The notes under the pieces: model-generated
Told to the model about the DNA's origin: nothing
Database searches by the model: none
The model's input: the letters and a program-made list of their open reading frames with translations, nothing else
Shown: piece after piece, positions 35,807 through 43,561 of the stretch
How the letters are laid out: each line of letters opens with the position of its first letter
Numbering within the stretch: the stretch's first letter is position 1
Origin: Petrotoga olearia DSM 13574
GTDB taxonomy: Bacteria; Thermotogota; Thermotogae; Petrotogales; Petrotogaceae
NCBI RefSeq assembly: GCF_002895525.1
Contig: NZ_AZRL01000008.1
Location: 1-43,561 of the forward strand
Length of the DNA: 43,561 nt
Direction of reading: 5' to 3'
Translations under genes and position numbers: made by a program

Positions 35807-36714
35807 ACAAAGTTTTAGTTATAGCGGGTCCTACAGCTGTTGGAAAAACAGAGATATCCGTTAAAATAGCCAAAAGAATTAATGGTGAAATAATATGTAT
35901 GGACTCTAGGCAAATTTATAGTCATCTAATAATCGGTACCGCTGTGCCTGATGAAGAAACAAAAAAAATGGTCCCACATCACTTATTTAGTTCAATAGAT
36001 CCACGTACACATTTTACAGCTTTTGATTATAAAAAAATAGCAGAGAAACAGATTAGTGAAGTTCTAAAAAGAGGTAATACACCAATTTTAGTTGGAGGAA
36101 CAGGTCTATACCTTGATGCTTTGAGGAAAGGGTTTTTAAATGTAAAATCCGACTATGGTTTAAGGACTTATTTAAGAAAATTAGAAAAAAATAATCCTGG
36201 CGTGTTGAGAAAAATATTGGTAGATTTGGATCCACAAAGAGCTCTAAAAATTCATCCAAACGATTTAAAAAGAATCATTAGAGCCATTGAGATTTATATT
36301 ATAACCGGTATTAAAATGGGGGATATTGTAAAAGAAAATAGGCAAAGTAACAATTCTTTTGATTATCATATAATCATACTAGATAGGGAAAGGCAAGAAT
36401 TACATGAAAGGATAAATAAAAGAGTCCACCAAATGATAGATGAAGGCCTGATAGATGAGGTACGAAATCTCTTGTCCCTAGGATATTCTACCACTCTTAA
36501 CGCTTTAAACACTATTGGTTATAAAGAAGTGATAAAATATTTATATGGAAAAATTGATTTTGATGAAATGATTCATCAAATAAAAGTAAATACTCGTAAT
36601 TATGCCAGAAGGCAGATTATATACTTTCGTAAGATTGAATCTGGGAAGTGGATCAATTTGAGTAACACAAATAAGGAAGATGTAGCAGATCAAATAGTAA
36701 GTGAATTTATTTAA
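35803..36714 (+). CDS. miaA: tRNA dimethylallyltransferase MiaA
   Basis: Adds the isopentenyl group to A37 of tRNAs reading codons that begin with U. 303 residues with P-loop AGPTAVGKTEIS, CMDSRQIYSHLIIGTA, HHLFSSIDP, LVGGTGLYLDAL, and the C-terminal LNTIGYKEVIKYL and NTRNYARRQIIYFRK. The start is GTG 35803, in a GTGA overlap with the previous stop. miaA followed by hfq is a classic gene order. Confidence 0.97.
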   Translation: MNKVLVIAGPTAVGKTEISVKIAKRINGEIICMDSRQIYSHLIIGTAVPDEETKKMVPHHLFSSIDPRTHFTAFDYKKIAEKQISEVLKRGNTPILVGGTGLYLDALRKGFLNVKSDYGLRTYLRKLEKNNPGVLRKILVDLDPQRALKIHPNDLKRIIRAIEIYIITGIKMGDIVKENRQSNNSFDYHIIILDRERQELHERINKRVHQMIDEGLIDEVRNLLSLGYSTTLNALNTIGYKEVIKYLYGKIDFDEMIHQIKVNTRNYARRQIIYFRKIESGKWINLSNTNKEDVADQIVSEFI

Positions 36715-36740
36715 ACTTTTCTTATACGAGGGGTGATCAT

Positions 36741-36983
36741 ATGGCAGAAAAATTCAATTTGCAAGACCGATTTTTGAACATTTTGAGAATTAACAAGATA
36801 GAAGTAAAAATTTATTTAGAAGGGGGATTTCAAACAAGTGGAGTGGTGAGGTCTTTTGATGATTATACGGTTTTATTGGAAAAAAATGGCGAACAATCCC
36901 TGGTTTATAAACATGCCATAAAAATGATGGTACCTTCAAAATATATAAAACTTTTTCAGGAACAGGCGTCTAAAGATGAGTAG
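36741..36983 (+). CDS. hfq: RNA chaperone Hfq
   Basis: Sm-fold hexamer that binds small RNAs and mRNAs. 80 residues: LQDRFLNILRINKIEVKIYLEGGFQTSGVV (Sm1, with Gln in the N-terminal helix) and SLVYKHAIKMMVPSK (Sm2 with the YKHA core). ATG 36741 follows AGGGGTGATCAT. A strong terminator follows at 36997. Confidence 0.97.
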   Translation: MAEKFNLQDRFLNILRINKIEVKIYLEGGFQTSGVVRSFDDYTVLLEKNGEQSLVYKHAIKMMVPSKYIKLFQEQASKDE

Positions 36984-36996
36984 AAAGAGAAAACAA

Positions 36997-37038
36997 AAAA
37001 CTGCCCCATGAAAGAAGGGGTGGTTTTCTTGTATTTTT
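36997..37038 (+). terminator. Rho-independent terminator after hfq
   Basis: Stem AAAACTGCCCC pairs with GGGGTGGTTTT (11 pairs, two of them G-U), with loop ATGAAAGAA. A T-rich tail follows (CTTGTATTTTT). Confidence 0.88.
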
Positions 37039-37076
37039 CACAAAATAACACAAAATAAACTTTGGAGGGAAGGAAT

Positions 37077-38060
37077 TTGAAAAAAATTTTTTTGATATTT
37101 TTGTACATCCTAATATTTTCTATTTTTGCTATTTCTCAACTATTTCAGCCGCCTATAAAAAACTCATACATAACCGCATCTTTTGGCGAATACAGAGATA
37201 CCGGAGCTAATTCACATTTTCATTTAGGAGTAGACTTTTCTACTTTTAACAGAAAGGGAGAATCTGTTTATGCTACAGCTGAAGGTTCTCTTTATAAGAT
37301 TTGGTTAAACGATCCTCTTTACGGCAATGCAGTATTTTTATACCATGAAAGCTCTGATTTAATTAGTGGATATGCCCATTTAAGTGTTTTCTCCGATAAA
37401 ATAACTAAATATTCTCAATTAGTTCAAAACGAATTTGGGAATCAAAGGATCGAAATTGTTTTTCCTAAAGGCGAAATTCCAATAAAGCTAAATGAAGTCA
37501 TAGCTTATTCAGGAGATACGGGGGAAGCTATAGCTCCTCACTTGCATTTTGAGGTTTTAAAGGAATCTGGAGAAGAGTTGACCATTTATGATCCACTTGA
37601 ATTCTTGGAATATCAAGAATCAAGAAATAAGTCTTTAGAATTAATAAGGATCAGATCCAATAACAAATATTTTGAAATTACAGAAAATGGAGAAACCGTT
37701 GTAGAGTACACAGGTAACTATCCACGGATAGACATTAGAGTTCGAGAAAAAATAGGGGACAACTCCACTATTCTTCCTAAAAAAGTTTCTATGTATATCA
37801 ACGGTAATTTAACTTATAAATTGGATTTTAGTCAGATCAAAGAGTCGGAAATATACCAAGCTGATGTTATATTTGGATATGGTTCAACATCTTCCATATA
37901 TTGGTTGAAAATGTACTCTGATGACTATTTATCTCCAATAGTTATCAATGACTTTTCAGCATTTTCTTATAACCCCTCTACGACTTTAAATGGAGAAATC
38001 GTTTTAGAAGATATATGGGGTAATGAAAAAGTTTATAAATTGAAATTCATAAAACCATAA
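37077..38060 (+). CDS. M23-family (LytM-type) envelope metallopeptidase
   Basis: 327 residues with a signal peptide (KKIFLIFLYILIFSIFA) and an N-terminal LytM peptidase domain: HFHLGVDFS (H-x3-D zinc ligands), SGYAHLS, and HLHFEV. The zinc set H, D, H is complete, so it is probably an active peptidoglycan endopeptidase. Residues about 190-327 form a beta-rich domain I cannot name. The frame opens at 37062, but TTG 37077 is directly preceded by GGAGGGAAGGA and gives a normal signal peptide. Confidence 0.88.
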   Translation: MKKIFLIFLYILIFSIFAISQLFQPPIKNSYITASFGEYRDTGANSHFHLGVDFSTFNRKGESVYATAEGSLYKIWLNDPLYGNAVFLYHESSDLISGYAHLSVFSDKITKYSQLVQNEFGNQRIEIVFPKGEIPIKLNEVIAYSGDTGEAIAPHLHFEVLKESGEELTIYDPLEFLEYQESRNKSLELIRIRSNNKYFEITENGETVVEYTGNYPRIDIRVREKIGDNSTILPKKVSMYINGNLTYKLDFSQIKESEIYQADVIFGYGSTSSIYWLKMYSDDYLSPIVINDFSAFSYNPSTTLNGEIVLEDIWGNEKVYKLKFIKP

Positions 38061-38110
38061 GAAATGTTAATTTTATTTTTAAACATTAACAATCTATGAT
38101 TTTTATTCAT

Positions 38111-38138
38111 TTGTAGAATTTGATTTTTTTGGTATAAT
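38111..38138 (+). promoter_or_regulatory. metK: metK promoter
   Basis: TTGTAG (38111-38116), a 16-base spacer, then a perfect TATAAT (38133-38138). Transcription would begin near 38145, leaving a leader of about 64 bases. Confidence 0.72.
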
Positions 38139-38208
38139 TTACCTCGTGGAATTCTAAAGATAACCTGAAATCTCGTGAAAAATTCGAAGAAAGCAAGGAG
38201 GCTTAATT

Positions 38209-39414
38209 GTGAAAAAAATGCTCTTTACCAGTGAAAGTGTAACGGAAGGTCACCCAGATAAAATTTGTGATCAAATTTCTGATACAATACTTGATTCTAT
38301 ATTAGAAAAAGAACCCATAGAAAATAGGATAAACGCTCGATGCGCAGTAGAAACTTTGGTAACAAGAGGCTTAGTGATAGTAACAGGTGAGGTTAGAACT
38401 ACTGCATACATAGACGTTCCAACACTCGTCAGAAATACTATTCTAGATATAGGTTATAACAGAGCTAAATTTGGTTTTGATGGTGAAACATGTGCAGTAA
38501 TTACTTCTATTGAAGAACAATCAGCTGACATAGCTTTAGGGGTTGACAGATCGTTAGAACTCAAATCAAAGCAAGTAGAAGATCCTTTTGAAAAAATTGG
38601 GGCAGGAGATCAGGGCATTATGTTTGGATATGCCACAAATGAAACGGATGCTTATATGCCTCTACCTATTCTTTTAGCTCATAGACTTGCAAAAAGATTG
38701 GCAGATGTTCGAAAATCTGATACATTGGATTTTTTAAGGCCCGACGGTAAAACTCAAGTAACTATAGAATACGATGAAAATAATAAACCTGTGGGTATAG
38801 AGACTGTACTTATCTCCACTCAACATTCGCCTGATATAAAAAGGCAGGAGTTAGAAGAAACAATAAAAGAGCATGTAATAATTCCAGTCATACCTGAAAA
38901 TCTTTTTACAAAAAACACAAAAATTCTTATCAATCCTACAGGAAGATTTGTGATTGGTGGGCCTCAAGCAGATACAGGGCTCACTGGAAGAAAGATAATC
39001 GTTGACACATATGGTGGTTGGGCTCCACATGGTGGGGGAGCTTTTTCTGGAAAGGATCCTACCAAAGTTGATAGATCCGCTACTTATATGGCAAGATATG
39101 TAGCTAAAAATTTAGTAGCAAGTGGTGCTGCAGATGAAGTTTTAATTCAACTTTCTTACGCTATTGGTGTTGCAAAACCTGTTTCAATAAATATTGACAC
39201 TAAAGGTACAGCGAAAGTCGATGAAGAAAAAATTTATAAAGTAGTCAACGAGATATTTGATTTTAGACCTGCAGCAATAATTAACAACTTAGATCTATTA
39301 CAGCCTATTTACAAAAAAACTGCTTCTTACGGGCATTTTGGAAGAAAAGATGTAGAATTTCCTTGGGAAAGATTAGATAAAGTTAAGGAATTGAAAGCAG
39401 CATTAGGATTGTAA
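38209..39414 (+). CDS. metK: S-adenosylmethionine synthetase
   Basis: Makes SAM from methionine and ATP. 401 residues with [33 protein letters not shown], the phosphate loop [17 protein letters not shown], and [11 protein letters not shown]. The start is GTG 38209 with AAGGAGG seven bases ahead. It supplies the methyl donor for several methyltransferases in this window. Confidence 0.98.
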   Translation: MKKMLFTSESVTEGHPDKICDQISDTILDSILEKEPIENRINARCAVETLVTRGLVIVTGEVRTTAYIDVPTLVRNTILDIGYNRAKFGFDGETCAVITSIEEQSADIALGVDRSLELKSKQVEDPFEKIGAGDQGIMFGYATNETDAYMPLPILLAHRLAKRLADVRKSDTLDFLRPDGKTQVTIEYDENNKPVGIETVLISTQHSPDIKRQELEETIKEHVIIPVIPENLFTKNTKILINPTGRFVIGGPQADTGLTGRKIIVDTYGGWAPHGGGAFSGKDPTKVDRSATYMARYVAKNLVASGAADEVLIQLSYAIGVAKPVSINIDTKGTAKVDEEKIYKVVNEIFDFRPAAIINNLDLLQPIYKKTASYGHFGRKDVEFPWERLDKVKELKAALGL

Positions 39415-39501
39415 TTCACTTGAAAAGCAAAGTAGAGAGATATTAACTCTTTTATCCTGAAGACGGTTGCGGGGTAAAAAGGCGCACAGGCCTTTATTCC
39501 T

Positions 39502-39546
39502 TATGGAGGGGGCAATGTGGTGAATGGGCGCTAAAGAAGGTTTTAG
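39502..39546 (+). repeat. GC-rich dispersed repeat, copy near metK
   Basis: A G-run, then GTGGTGAATGGGCGCTAAA. It resembles the reverse complement of 13164-13195 and the second local copy at 39633. Confidence 0.6.
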
Positions 39547-39632
39547 AAATAAATAACTTTCAAAAAAGGTTTCGATTTTAAAAGGGTTACAGGGCGAAGC
39601 CCTTCCCCTCCCTCTCGGCAGGCTAGGGAAAA

Positions 39633-39662
39633 TGAATGAGCGCTAATACAAAGTTTTATAAT
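39633..39662 (+). promoter_or_regulatory. rpsT: Candidate rpsT promoter within a repeat copy
   Basis: A perfect TATAAT at 39657-39662 lies 18 bases after TGAATG (39633-39638), which belongs to the TGAATGAGCGCTAA repeat. The other local copy lacks TATAAT. The leader to rpsT is almost all A. Confidence 0.45.
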
Positions 39663-39723
39663 TTCTAAAAGCAATAAAAAAAACAAAAGAAAAAAAACAA
39701 AAGTTGAGGAGGTATTTTAAAAA

Positions 39724-40026
39724 TTGCCAAATAAAAAATCAGCAGAAAAAAGGGTTAGACAATCAGAAAAAAGAAGGCAAAAAAATCGAGGATATCAAAA
39801 AAGAATTAAGGAAATCTCTAAGGAAATAGACAAGAAGATTCAAGAAAATGCTGAAAGGGAAGAATTGATGCAGCTATTAAGTAAGTCTTTTAAAATTATT
39901 GACACCGCAAAATCACATGGCGCTGTACATAAAAATTATGCTGCAAGGAAAAAATCCAAACTACATCTAAAGATAAAAAAATATTTGGGCGAAATGGCAC
40001 CAGAGAGTTCCTCGGTAAATGAGTAA
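39724..40026 (+). CDS. rpsT: 30S ribosomal protein S20
   Basis: Small basic 16S rRNA-binding protein. 100 residues beginning PNKKSAEKRVRQSEKRRQKNR after the start, with helical KSHGAVHKNYAARKKSKLHLKI, as in all S20 proteins. The start is TTG at 39724 with GAGGAGGT ten bases ahead. The rpsT gene of E. coli also starts with TTG (UUG), so this rare choice may be conserved for control. Confidence 0.97.
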   Translation: MPNKKSAEKRVRQSEKRRQKNRGYQKRIKEISKEIDKKIQENAEREELMQLLSKSFKIIDTAKSHGAVHKNYAARKKSKLHLKIKKYLGEMAPESSSVNE

Positions 40027-40066
40027 TTGATCGATTATAACCCCCTTTTTTGGAGGTAATAAAGTT

Positions 40067-41011
40067 TTGAATTCTTATTCTTATTTACAAATGTATCAAA
40101 TAAATACAAAGGACTTAAAAAGTTATCCTATCGAATGGAATAAAATTTTTGGAAACAGCAATAAGTCAATAGTTGAAATTGGATTTGGTGGTGGCGAATT
40201 TTTAGTAAATTTAGCTAAAGAGAATAATAATTATAATTATGTTGGCTTAGAAACATCTCTAACTTCTTGTCACAAAATAAAAAAGAAGATTTTTCAAAAT
40301 AATTTAAATAACATACAAATAATCTTGGAAGATGCAAAATTCGCCCTACGCGAGTTTTTTTCTGATAATTCGATTAGTAAAGTAATAGTTAATTTTCCGT
40401 GTCCTTGGCCTAAAAGTAAGCATGCTAAAAACCGTCTTTTTGACGAAAATTTTATAGACACATTATCGTCGGTATTAGAAGTAGATGGTGAAGTGATTTT
40501 AACAACCGACGTTTTTGAGTATGCTTCTGATGTTAAAGAAAAATTTTTAAGCAACGGATGTTTTAAAGTAAAAAATATATCCGAAGTTCAGCAATTACCA
40601 TTCAAAACGAGATACGAAAAAAAGTGGGAAAATGAAGGAAGGAAAAAGTATTTATTAATCGCACAAAAAAGATGCAAAAAAGATATAAAAAGATTATTAG
40701 AAGGGGAATTTGATTTGCCTCATGAAAAGATTAAGAGATTAGATTTTGATAAACTACAATCTCTTGTTGGATTTAAAAAATCCAGTGAAAACCATAATAT
40801 AACTATAAAAGATATATATGCTAAATTAGATGGTTCAGAATATTTAGTGAAGGTTTTTTCTGAAGACAAGGGGTATATTCAAAGTTACTTTGTTAATGTC
40901 ATCAAAATAAAAGAAGGTTGGTTAGTAAAATTAGATGATATAGCGAAAGCTTATCGAACCCCTTCAGTCAAAGAAGCGGTAAATATAATTGCCAAGGAGC
41001 TAGAAAATTAA
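40067..41011 (+). CDS. trmB: tRNA (guanine-N7)-methyltransferase TrmB, long form
   Basis: Methylates G46 of tRNA. 314 residues; the first 210 or so are TrmB-like: [15 protein letters not shown] (SAM site), [29 protein letters not shown], and TTDVFEYA. The usual FPDPWPK motif has Cys (C112) in place of Asp. About 100 extra residues at the C-terminus (from about 212) form a second alpha/beta domain, larger than in E. coli-type enzymes. TTG 40067 follows GGAGGT. Its stop shares a base with the gpsA start. Confidence 0.92.
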   Translation: MNSYSYLQMYQINTKDLKSYPIEWNKIFGNSNKSIVEIGFGGGEFLVNLAKENNNYNYVGLETSLTSCHKIKKKIFQNNLNNIQIILEDAKFALREFFSDNSISKVIVNFPCPWPKSKHAKNRLFDENFIDTLSSVLEVDGEVILTTDVFEYASDVKEKFLSNGCFKVKNISEVQQLPFKTRYEKKWENEGRKKYLLIAQKRCKKDIKRLLEGEFDLPHEKIKRLDFDKLQSLVGFKKSSENHNITIKDIYAKLDGSEYLVKVFSEDKGYIQSYFVNVIKIKEGWLVKLDDIAKAYRTPSVKEAVNIIAKELEN

Positions 41012-42015
41012 TGTCTCATATAACGGTTTTGGGAGCAGGTAGTTGGGGAACCGCTATAGCGAAGCATTTGGTTAGTAACCATCAAAAAGTAACAATTTGG
41101 GATAGAGACAAAAAGCTCTTACAAGAAATAAAAAAGGGAATTAATCCTCGGTATTTGTCCAACGTAAAACTTCCTACAAAAGAAATAAAGGTTGAGGGTA
41201 GTATAAACGAAAGTTTAGAAAATGCACAAATTGTAATTATAGCTATCCCTGTTCAGCATATATCCGAGGTGTTAAGTAAAATTCACAAAGATTCTCTTAA
41301 AAATAAAGATGTTATTTTTGTCAATCTATCAAAAGGGATGGAAATTACTAGTCAAAAAATACCCAGTAAAATTTTTGAGGAATACCTTCCAGGGTTTAAC
41401 TACTGTACACTAAGTGGTCCCAGTCATGCAGAAGAAGTAGCGGAAATGGTGCCTACGTCAGTTGTTGCTGCCGGTAGAGACAGTAAGGTCAACAAATATA
41501 TACAGGAAATTTTTAGCAATGAAACTTTTAGGGTGTATACTAACAATGACTTAATAGGAGTAGAAATCAGCGGTGCTATAAAAAATATCTATGCAATAGG
41601 TGCGGGTATAATAGATGGGTTTGGAAAATGGGATAACACAAAAGCCGCTCTAATCACCCGTTCTTTGGTTGAAATTATTAGGTATGGAACGTATTATGGA
41701 GGAAATAAAGAAACGTTCATGGGATTAGCGGGGATTGGAGATCTTGTTGTAACTTGTACTAGCTCACATAGCAGAAATAGATACGTTGGAGAAATGCTTT
41801 CAAAAGGTATGAGCTTAAAAACAATTTTAGAGCAGATGGCGATGGTTGCAGAAGGGGTTTACACTGCTAAAGCTGTGTATAACGACGCAAAAGAAAAAGA
41901 AATTGAAATGCCCATAGCTAACAAAATTTATCAAGTACTATATGAAGGTGTAGATCCGAAAACAGCTATTTATAAATTAATGACAAGGGATTTGAAATCA
42001 GAATTTTTTAATTGA
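41011..42015 (+). CDS. gpsA: Glycerol-3-phosphate dehydrogenase [NAD(P)+]
   Basis: Reduces dihydroxyacetone phosphate to sn-glycerol-3-phosphate for phospholipids. 334 residues with the Rossmann motif [48 protein letters not shown] (catalytic Lys), [11 protein letters not shown] and [16 protein letters not shown] 41011 overlaps the trmB stop. Confidence 0.97.
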   Translation: MSHITVLGAGSWGTAIAKHLVSNHQKVTIWDRDKKLLQEIKKGINPRYLSNVKLPTKEIKVEGSINESLENAQIVIIAIPVQHISEVLSKIHKDSLKNKDVIFVNLSKGMEITSQKIPSKIFEEYLPGFNYCTLSGPSHAEEVAEMVPTSVVAAGRDSKVNKYIQEIFSNETFRVYTNNDLIGVEISGAIKNIYAIGAGIIDGFGKWDNTKAALITRSLVEIIRYGTYYGGNKETFMGLAGIGDLVVTCTSSHSRNRYVGEMLSKGMSLKTILEQMAMVAEGVYTAKAVYNDAKEKEIEMPIANKIYQVLYEGVDPKTAIYKLMTRDLKSEFFN

Positions 42016-42069
42016 AAGATATTATGGTGTAATTAACAAAAGAAAGTCAAATTTTAAGGAGGCATTCGA

Positions 42070-42519
42070 ATGCAAGTTTCTTTGGACCAGCTTTTACAAG
42101 CATTGATGGTACGATTGGAAAGTTTAGAAATCTCTCTAGAAGATTTAAAATTTAGGACAAATGTTGCTTTAAGGTTAATCAAAAAAAATGACTTGTTGGA
42201 TGAAGACAAGGTGAAAGAATCTGTAAAGGAAGAATTAAGTGCTTTAAATGAACTAAGTGAAGATCAAATGGATTTAAGTGATGAAAGGATCGAAGAAATC
42301 TCAAAAGGAATAATACAATGGATTGATAATGACTTAGATAGTCTAAAGAAAAGAATGGCAGACTACCAGGAAAAAATGAGACAGTTACTTGAGCAAGAAG
42401 AAGCTGTGGGTAACATAAGTATCGCACCCCCAGAACTGCTGAACCAATTAGAAAGAGCGGGACTTGCGAAAAATCAAAACGAAAAAGGTAAAAATAAAGG
42501 AAATATAATAATGCCTTAA
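42070..42519 (+). CDS. Hypothetical coiled-coil protein
   Basis: 149 residues, acidic, with no signal or membrane helix. Helical throughout: residues 1-45 (leucine-rich heptads) and 75-115 look like coiled coils. A short tail is rich in Lys, Asn and Gly. No family recognised. ATG 42070 has AAGGAGG upstream, and a terminator follows, so it is a real gene. It is 54 bases after gpsA. Confidence 0.75.
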   Translation: MQVSLDQLLQALMVRLESLEISLEDLKFRTNVALRLIKKNDLLDEDKVKESVKEELSALNELSEDQMDLSDERIEEISKGIIQWIDNDLDSLKKRMADYQEKMRQLLEQEEAVGNISIAPPELLNQLERAGLAKNQNEKGKNKGNIIMP

Positions 42520-42540
42520 AGTGCGATGTTGTAAAACAAA

Positions 42541-42568
42541 GGCCGGTATGTATTTACCGGTTTTTTTT
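42541..42568 (+). terminator. Rho-independent terminator shared with nth 3' end
   Basis: CCGGTA-6-TACCGG stem (42543-42560) followed by eight T's. It ends the plus-strand series. The last codons and stop of nth (42554) lie inside it on the other strand. Confidence 0.85.
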
Positions 42569-43183
42569 ATACAGACCTTTTGAAGGGCAGACTTCATTTA
42601 AAAAACATTCTGCGCACTTTGGAGAAATTGGTTTACAAATCTTTTGCCCAAAATTCACCATTGAACCATTCAGAGGCCCCCATAATTCAGACGGTATAAT
42701 TTTTTTTAATTGAACTTCAGTTTCTTCAGGTGTTTTTGTGCTCACCCAACCGAGTCTATTGGATATTCTATGTACGTGAGTGTCAACTGCAAGTGCTGCT
42801 TTACCAAAAGAAACATACAAAACTATATTGGCTGTTTTTCTTCCCACGCCCGGAAGTTTAATCAACTCTTCCAATTCATCAGGCACTTTTCCGTCATATT
42901 TTTCAATTAAAATTTTAGAAATATTAATAATTCTTTCTGATTTTTGTTTGTACATACCTGCAGGTTTGATTAAATCATATAGATCCTGAGGTTTCAATTT
43001 AGAAATCTCAAAAACATTTTTGTAGCGAGAAAAAAGGGATTTAAAAGCTTTTTCAGTATTTTCGTCTTTTGTTCTTTGAGAAAGCACCGTTTCAACTAAA
43101 ACTTTATAAGGATCAGTTTCAGAGTTAGTACGTGGGAAAATGTGTATGATCTTTTCTGCTTCTTTTTTTATATTTCTCTTCAT
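42554..43183 (-). CDS. nth: Endonuclease III (4Fe-4S DNA glycosylase/AP lyase)
   Basis: Removes oxidised pyrimidines and nicks at abasic sites. 209 residues with VETVLSQRTKDENT, the helix-hairpin-helix LPGVGRKTANIVL (catalytic Lys116), VDTHVHRISNRLG (catalytic Asp134), and the cluster ligands C183-X6-C190-X2-C193-X5-C199. A frame start at 43201 exists, but ATG 43183 follows AGAGGAGA and is preferred. With uracil-DNA glycosylase it gives base excision coverage. Confidence 0.97.
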   Translation of the reverse strand: MKRNIKKEAEKIIHIFPRTNSETDPYKVLVETVLSQRTKDENTEKAFKSLFSRYKNVFEISKLKPQDLYDLIKPAGMYKQKSERIINISKILIEKYDGKVPDELEELIKLPGVGRKTANIVLYVSFGKAALAVDTHVHRISNRLGWVSTKTPEETEVQLKKIIPSELWGPLNGSMVNFGQKICKPISPKCAECFLNEVCPSKGLYKKNR

Positions 43184-43232
43184 AATTTCTCCTCTTATCA
43201 TAAAGTTTTTGGAAACTTTTTAATAAGTTTAA

Positions 43233-43261
43233 GGGCTCACCCTCTTTGGTGATTTCCCAAA
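43233..43261. repeat. Two-hairpin repeat module 1
   Basis: GGG-CTCA-CCC, then TTTGG-TGATTTC-CCAAA. It matches the TTTGC/GCAAA family but with the closing C-G pair changed to G-C on both sides. Confidence 0.7.
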
Positions 43262-43312
43262 CACAGAATTTAATACTTAATGTTTTTTGTTTTTGGTGTT
43301 TAGGGGGTTTGG

Positions 43313-43342
43313 CGGGTCTCCCCGTTTGGTGAACTTCCAAAC
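43313..43342. repeat. Two-hairpin repeat module 2
   Basis: CGGG-TCTC-CCCG, then GTTTGG-TGAACTT-CCAAAC. Same paired change as module 1. Confidence 0.7.
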
Positions 43343-43385
43343 TATGATTATTAATTATTTCCTTATATAAAGTTCTTGGGGGTTT

Positions 43386-43416
43386 GGGGGCTTGCCCTTT
43401 TGCTGATCTGTGCAAA
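43386..43416. repeat. Two-hairpin repeat module 3
   Basis: GGGGGCTTGCCC, then TTTGC-TGATCTGT-GCAAA. It matches the consensus spacer WGNNNYGT. Confidence 0.75.
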
Positions 43417-43528
43417 ATGGTCTTTTTCGTAATGCTTTTGAATAACTTTCCTAAACTCATTTGCTTTGCTTTTGCCGTTTTTAGCAAAAAGCTTTTTAAT
43501 AATGCTTTAGAAGTAACATCCTCATTCT

Positions 43529-43545
43529 CATTTGCGAAGCAAATG
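43529..43545. repeat. 17-base palindrome CATTTGC-GAA-GCAAATG
   Basis: Exact reverse complement of 20481-20497, followed by CGTTCGGGGA. Confidence 0.8.
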
Positions 43546-43561
43546 CGTTCGGGGATCTTAA

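Larger units (their letters stand above)
39415..39723. repeat. Repeat-bearing spacer between metK and rpsT
   Basis: A 309-base gap without a credible gene. It has a small hairpin AAAGGC-6-GCCTTT (39478-39495, possible weak metK terminator), a GC-rich element (39502-39535), AGGGC-GAA-GCCCT (39591-39603), and a near-repeat TGAATGRGCGCTAA at 39521 and 39633. The end is very A-rich. Confidence 0.7.
43184..43561. repeat. Repeat-filled region upstream of nth
   Basis: A 378-base stretch with no credible gene. It has three two-hairpin modules (43233-43261, 43313-43342, 43386-43416), a TTTGC-CGTTTTTA-GCAAA palindrome (43471-43488) and the 17-base palindrome (43529-43545). The open frame at 43125-43487 on the minus strand is repeat read-through. 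Confidence 0.85.

Noticed and set aside
38063..38092. Terminator after the M23 peptidase gene (AATGTT...AACATT)
   Set aside because: A six-pair AT-only stem with a 13-base loop and no T-run; too weak.
38139..38208. SAM riboswitch ahead of metK
   Set aside because: The leader after the promoter is only about 64 bases and lacks the paired helices and terminator expected for a SAM-I riboswitch.
39415..39723. tRNA or other structured RNA gene
   Set aside because: No cloverleaf with CCA-type acceptor and TTC loop was found; the GC-rich parts match the dispersed repeats.
43125..43487. 120-residue open frame upstream of and overlapping nth
   Set aside because: It reads through the tandem repeat modules, overlaps the true nth start and has no ribosome site or recognisable domain.

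Overview
The window looks like chromosomal core sequence from a low-GC, flagellated, Gram-negative-type (diderm) bacterium. My best guess is the Thermotogota, close to Petrotoga and relatives. This rests on protein character (Sir2, NadK, TrmB and MetK types, TTG/GTG-rich starts, strong GGAGG ribosome binding sites, very AT-rich code, outer-membrane assembly protein) and not on any database search. No rRNA, tRNA, CRISPR array, phage or insertion sequence was recognised.

Layout. Positions 1 to about 23.0 kb are a nearly unbroken minus-strand series. Read in transcription order it is: rodA, a glutamate formimidoyltransferase and rlmH; then purA, a bifunctional NAD(P)HX repair enzyme, thiamine diphosphokinase, a YfcE-type phosphoesterase, the GTPase engB, a PEPCK-like P-loop protein and a sirtuin; then asnS, ruvB, a YggS-type PLP protein, YggT, nadK, a PhoU-like protein, a giant LptF/G-LptD fusion, a family 4 uracil-DNA glycosylase, smc and the start of a possible alkyltransferase. 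A divergent promoter region lies near 23.1 kb. From there to 42.5 kb everything reads plus: birA, hpt, a purine nucleoside phosphorylase, a lytic transglycosylase-like envelope protein, fliF-fliG-fliH-fliI, two unusual MalF/MalG-type permeases, an FtsB/DivIC-like protein, an RsmJ-like methyltransferase, miaA, hfq, an M23 peptidase, metK, rpsT, trmB, gpsA and a small coiled-coil protein. An oppositely oriented nth gene and a repeat-filled spacer close the window.

Most genes are housekeeping: chromosome maintenance and repair (smc, ruvB, udg, nth), translation and RNA modification (asnS, rlmH, engB, miaA, trmB, rpsT, hfq), cofactors and nucleotides (nadK, Nnr, thiamine diphosphokinase, birA, metK, purA, hpt, PNP), and cell envelope and motility (rodA, FtsB-like, transglycosylase, M23, fliFGHI).

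The most unusual items are: (1) one 1153-residue reading frame that joins an inner-membrane LptF/G permease to an LptA/LptD-like outer-membrane assembly protein; (2) a MalG-type permease with about 450 extra residues in its first outside loop; (3) a family of small intergenic repeats with the consensus TTTGC-WGNNNYGT-GCAAA, usually beside a GGG/CCC hairpin, with stem changes that keep base pairing; and (4) several genes whose best-placed start is a non-standard codon or depends on a structured spacer.
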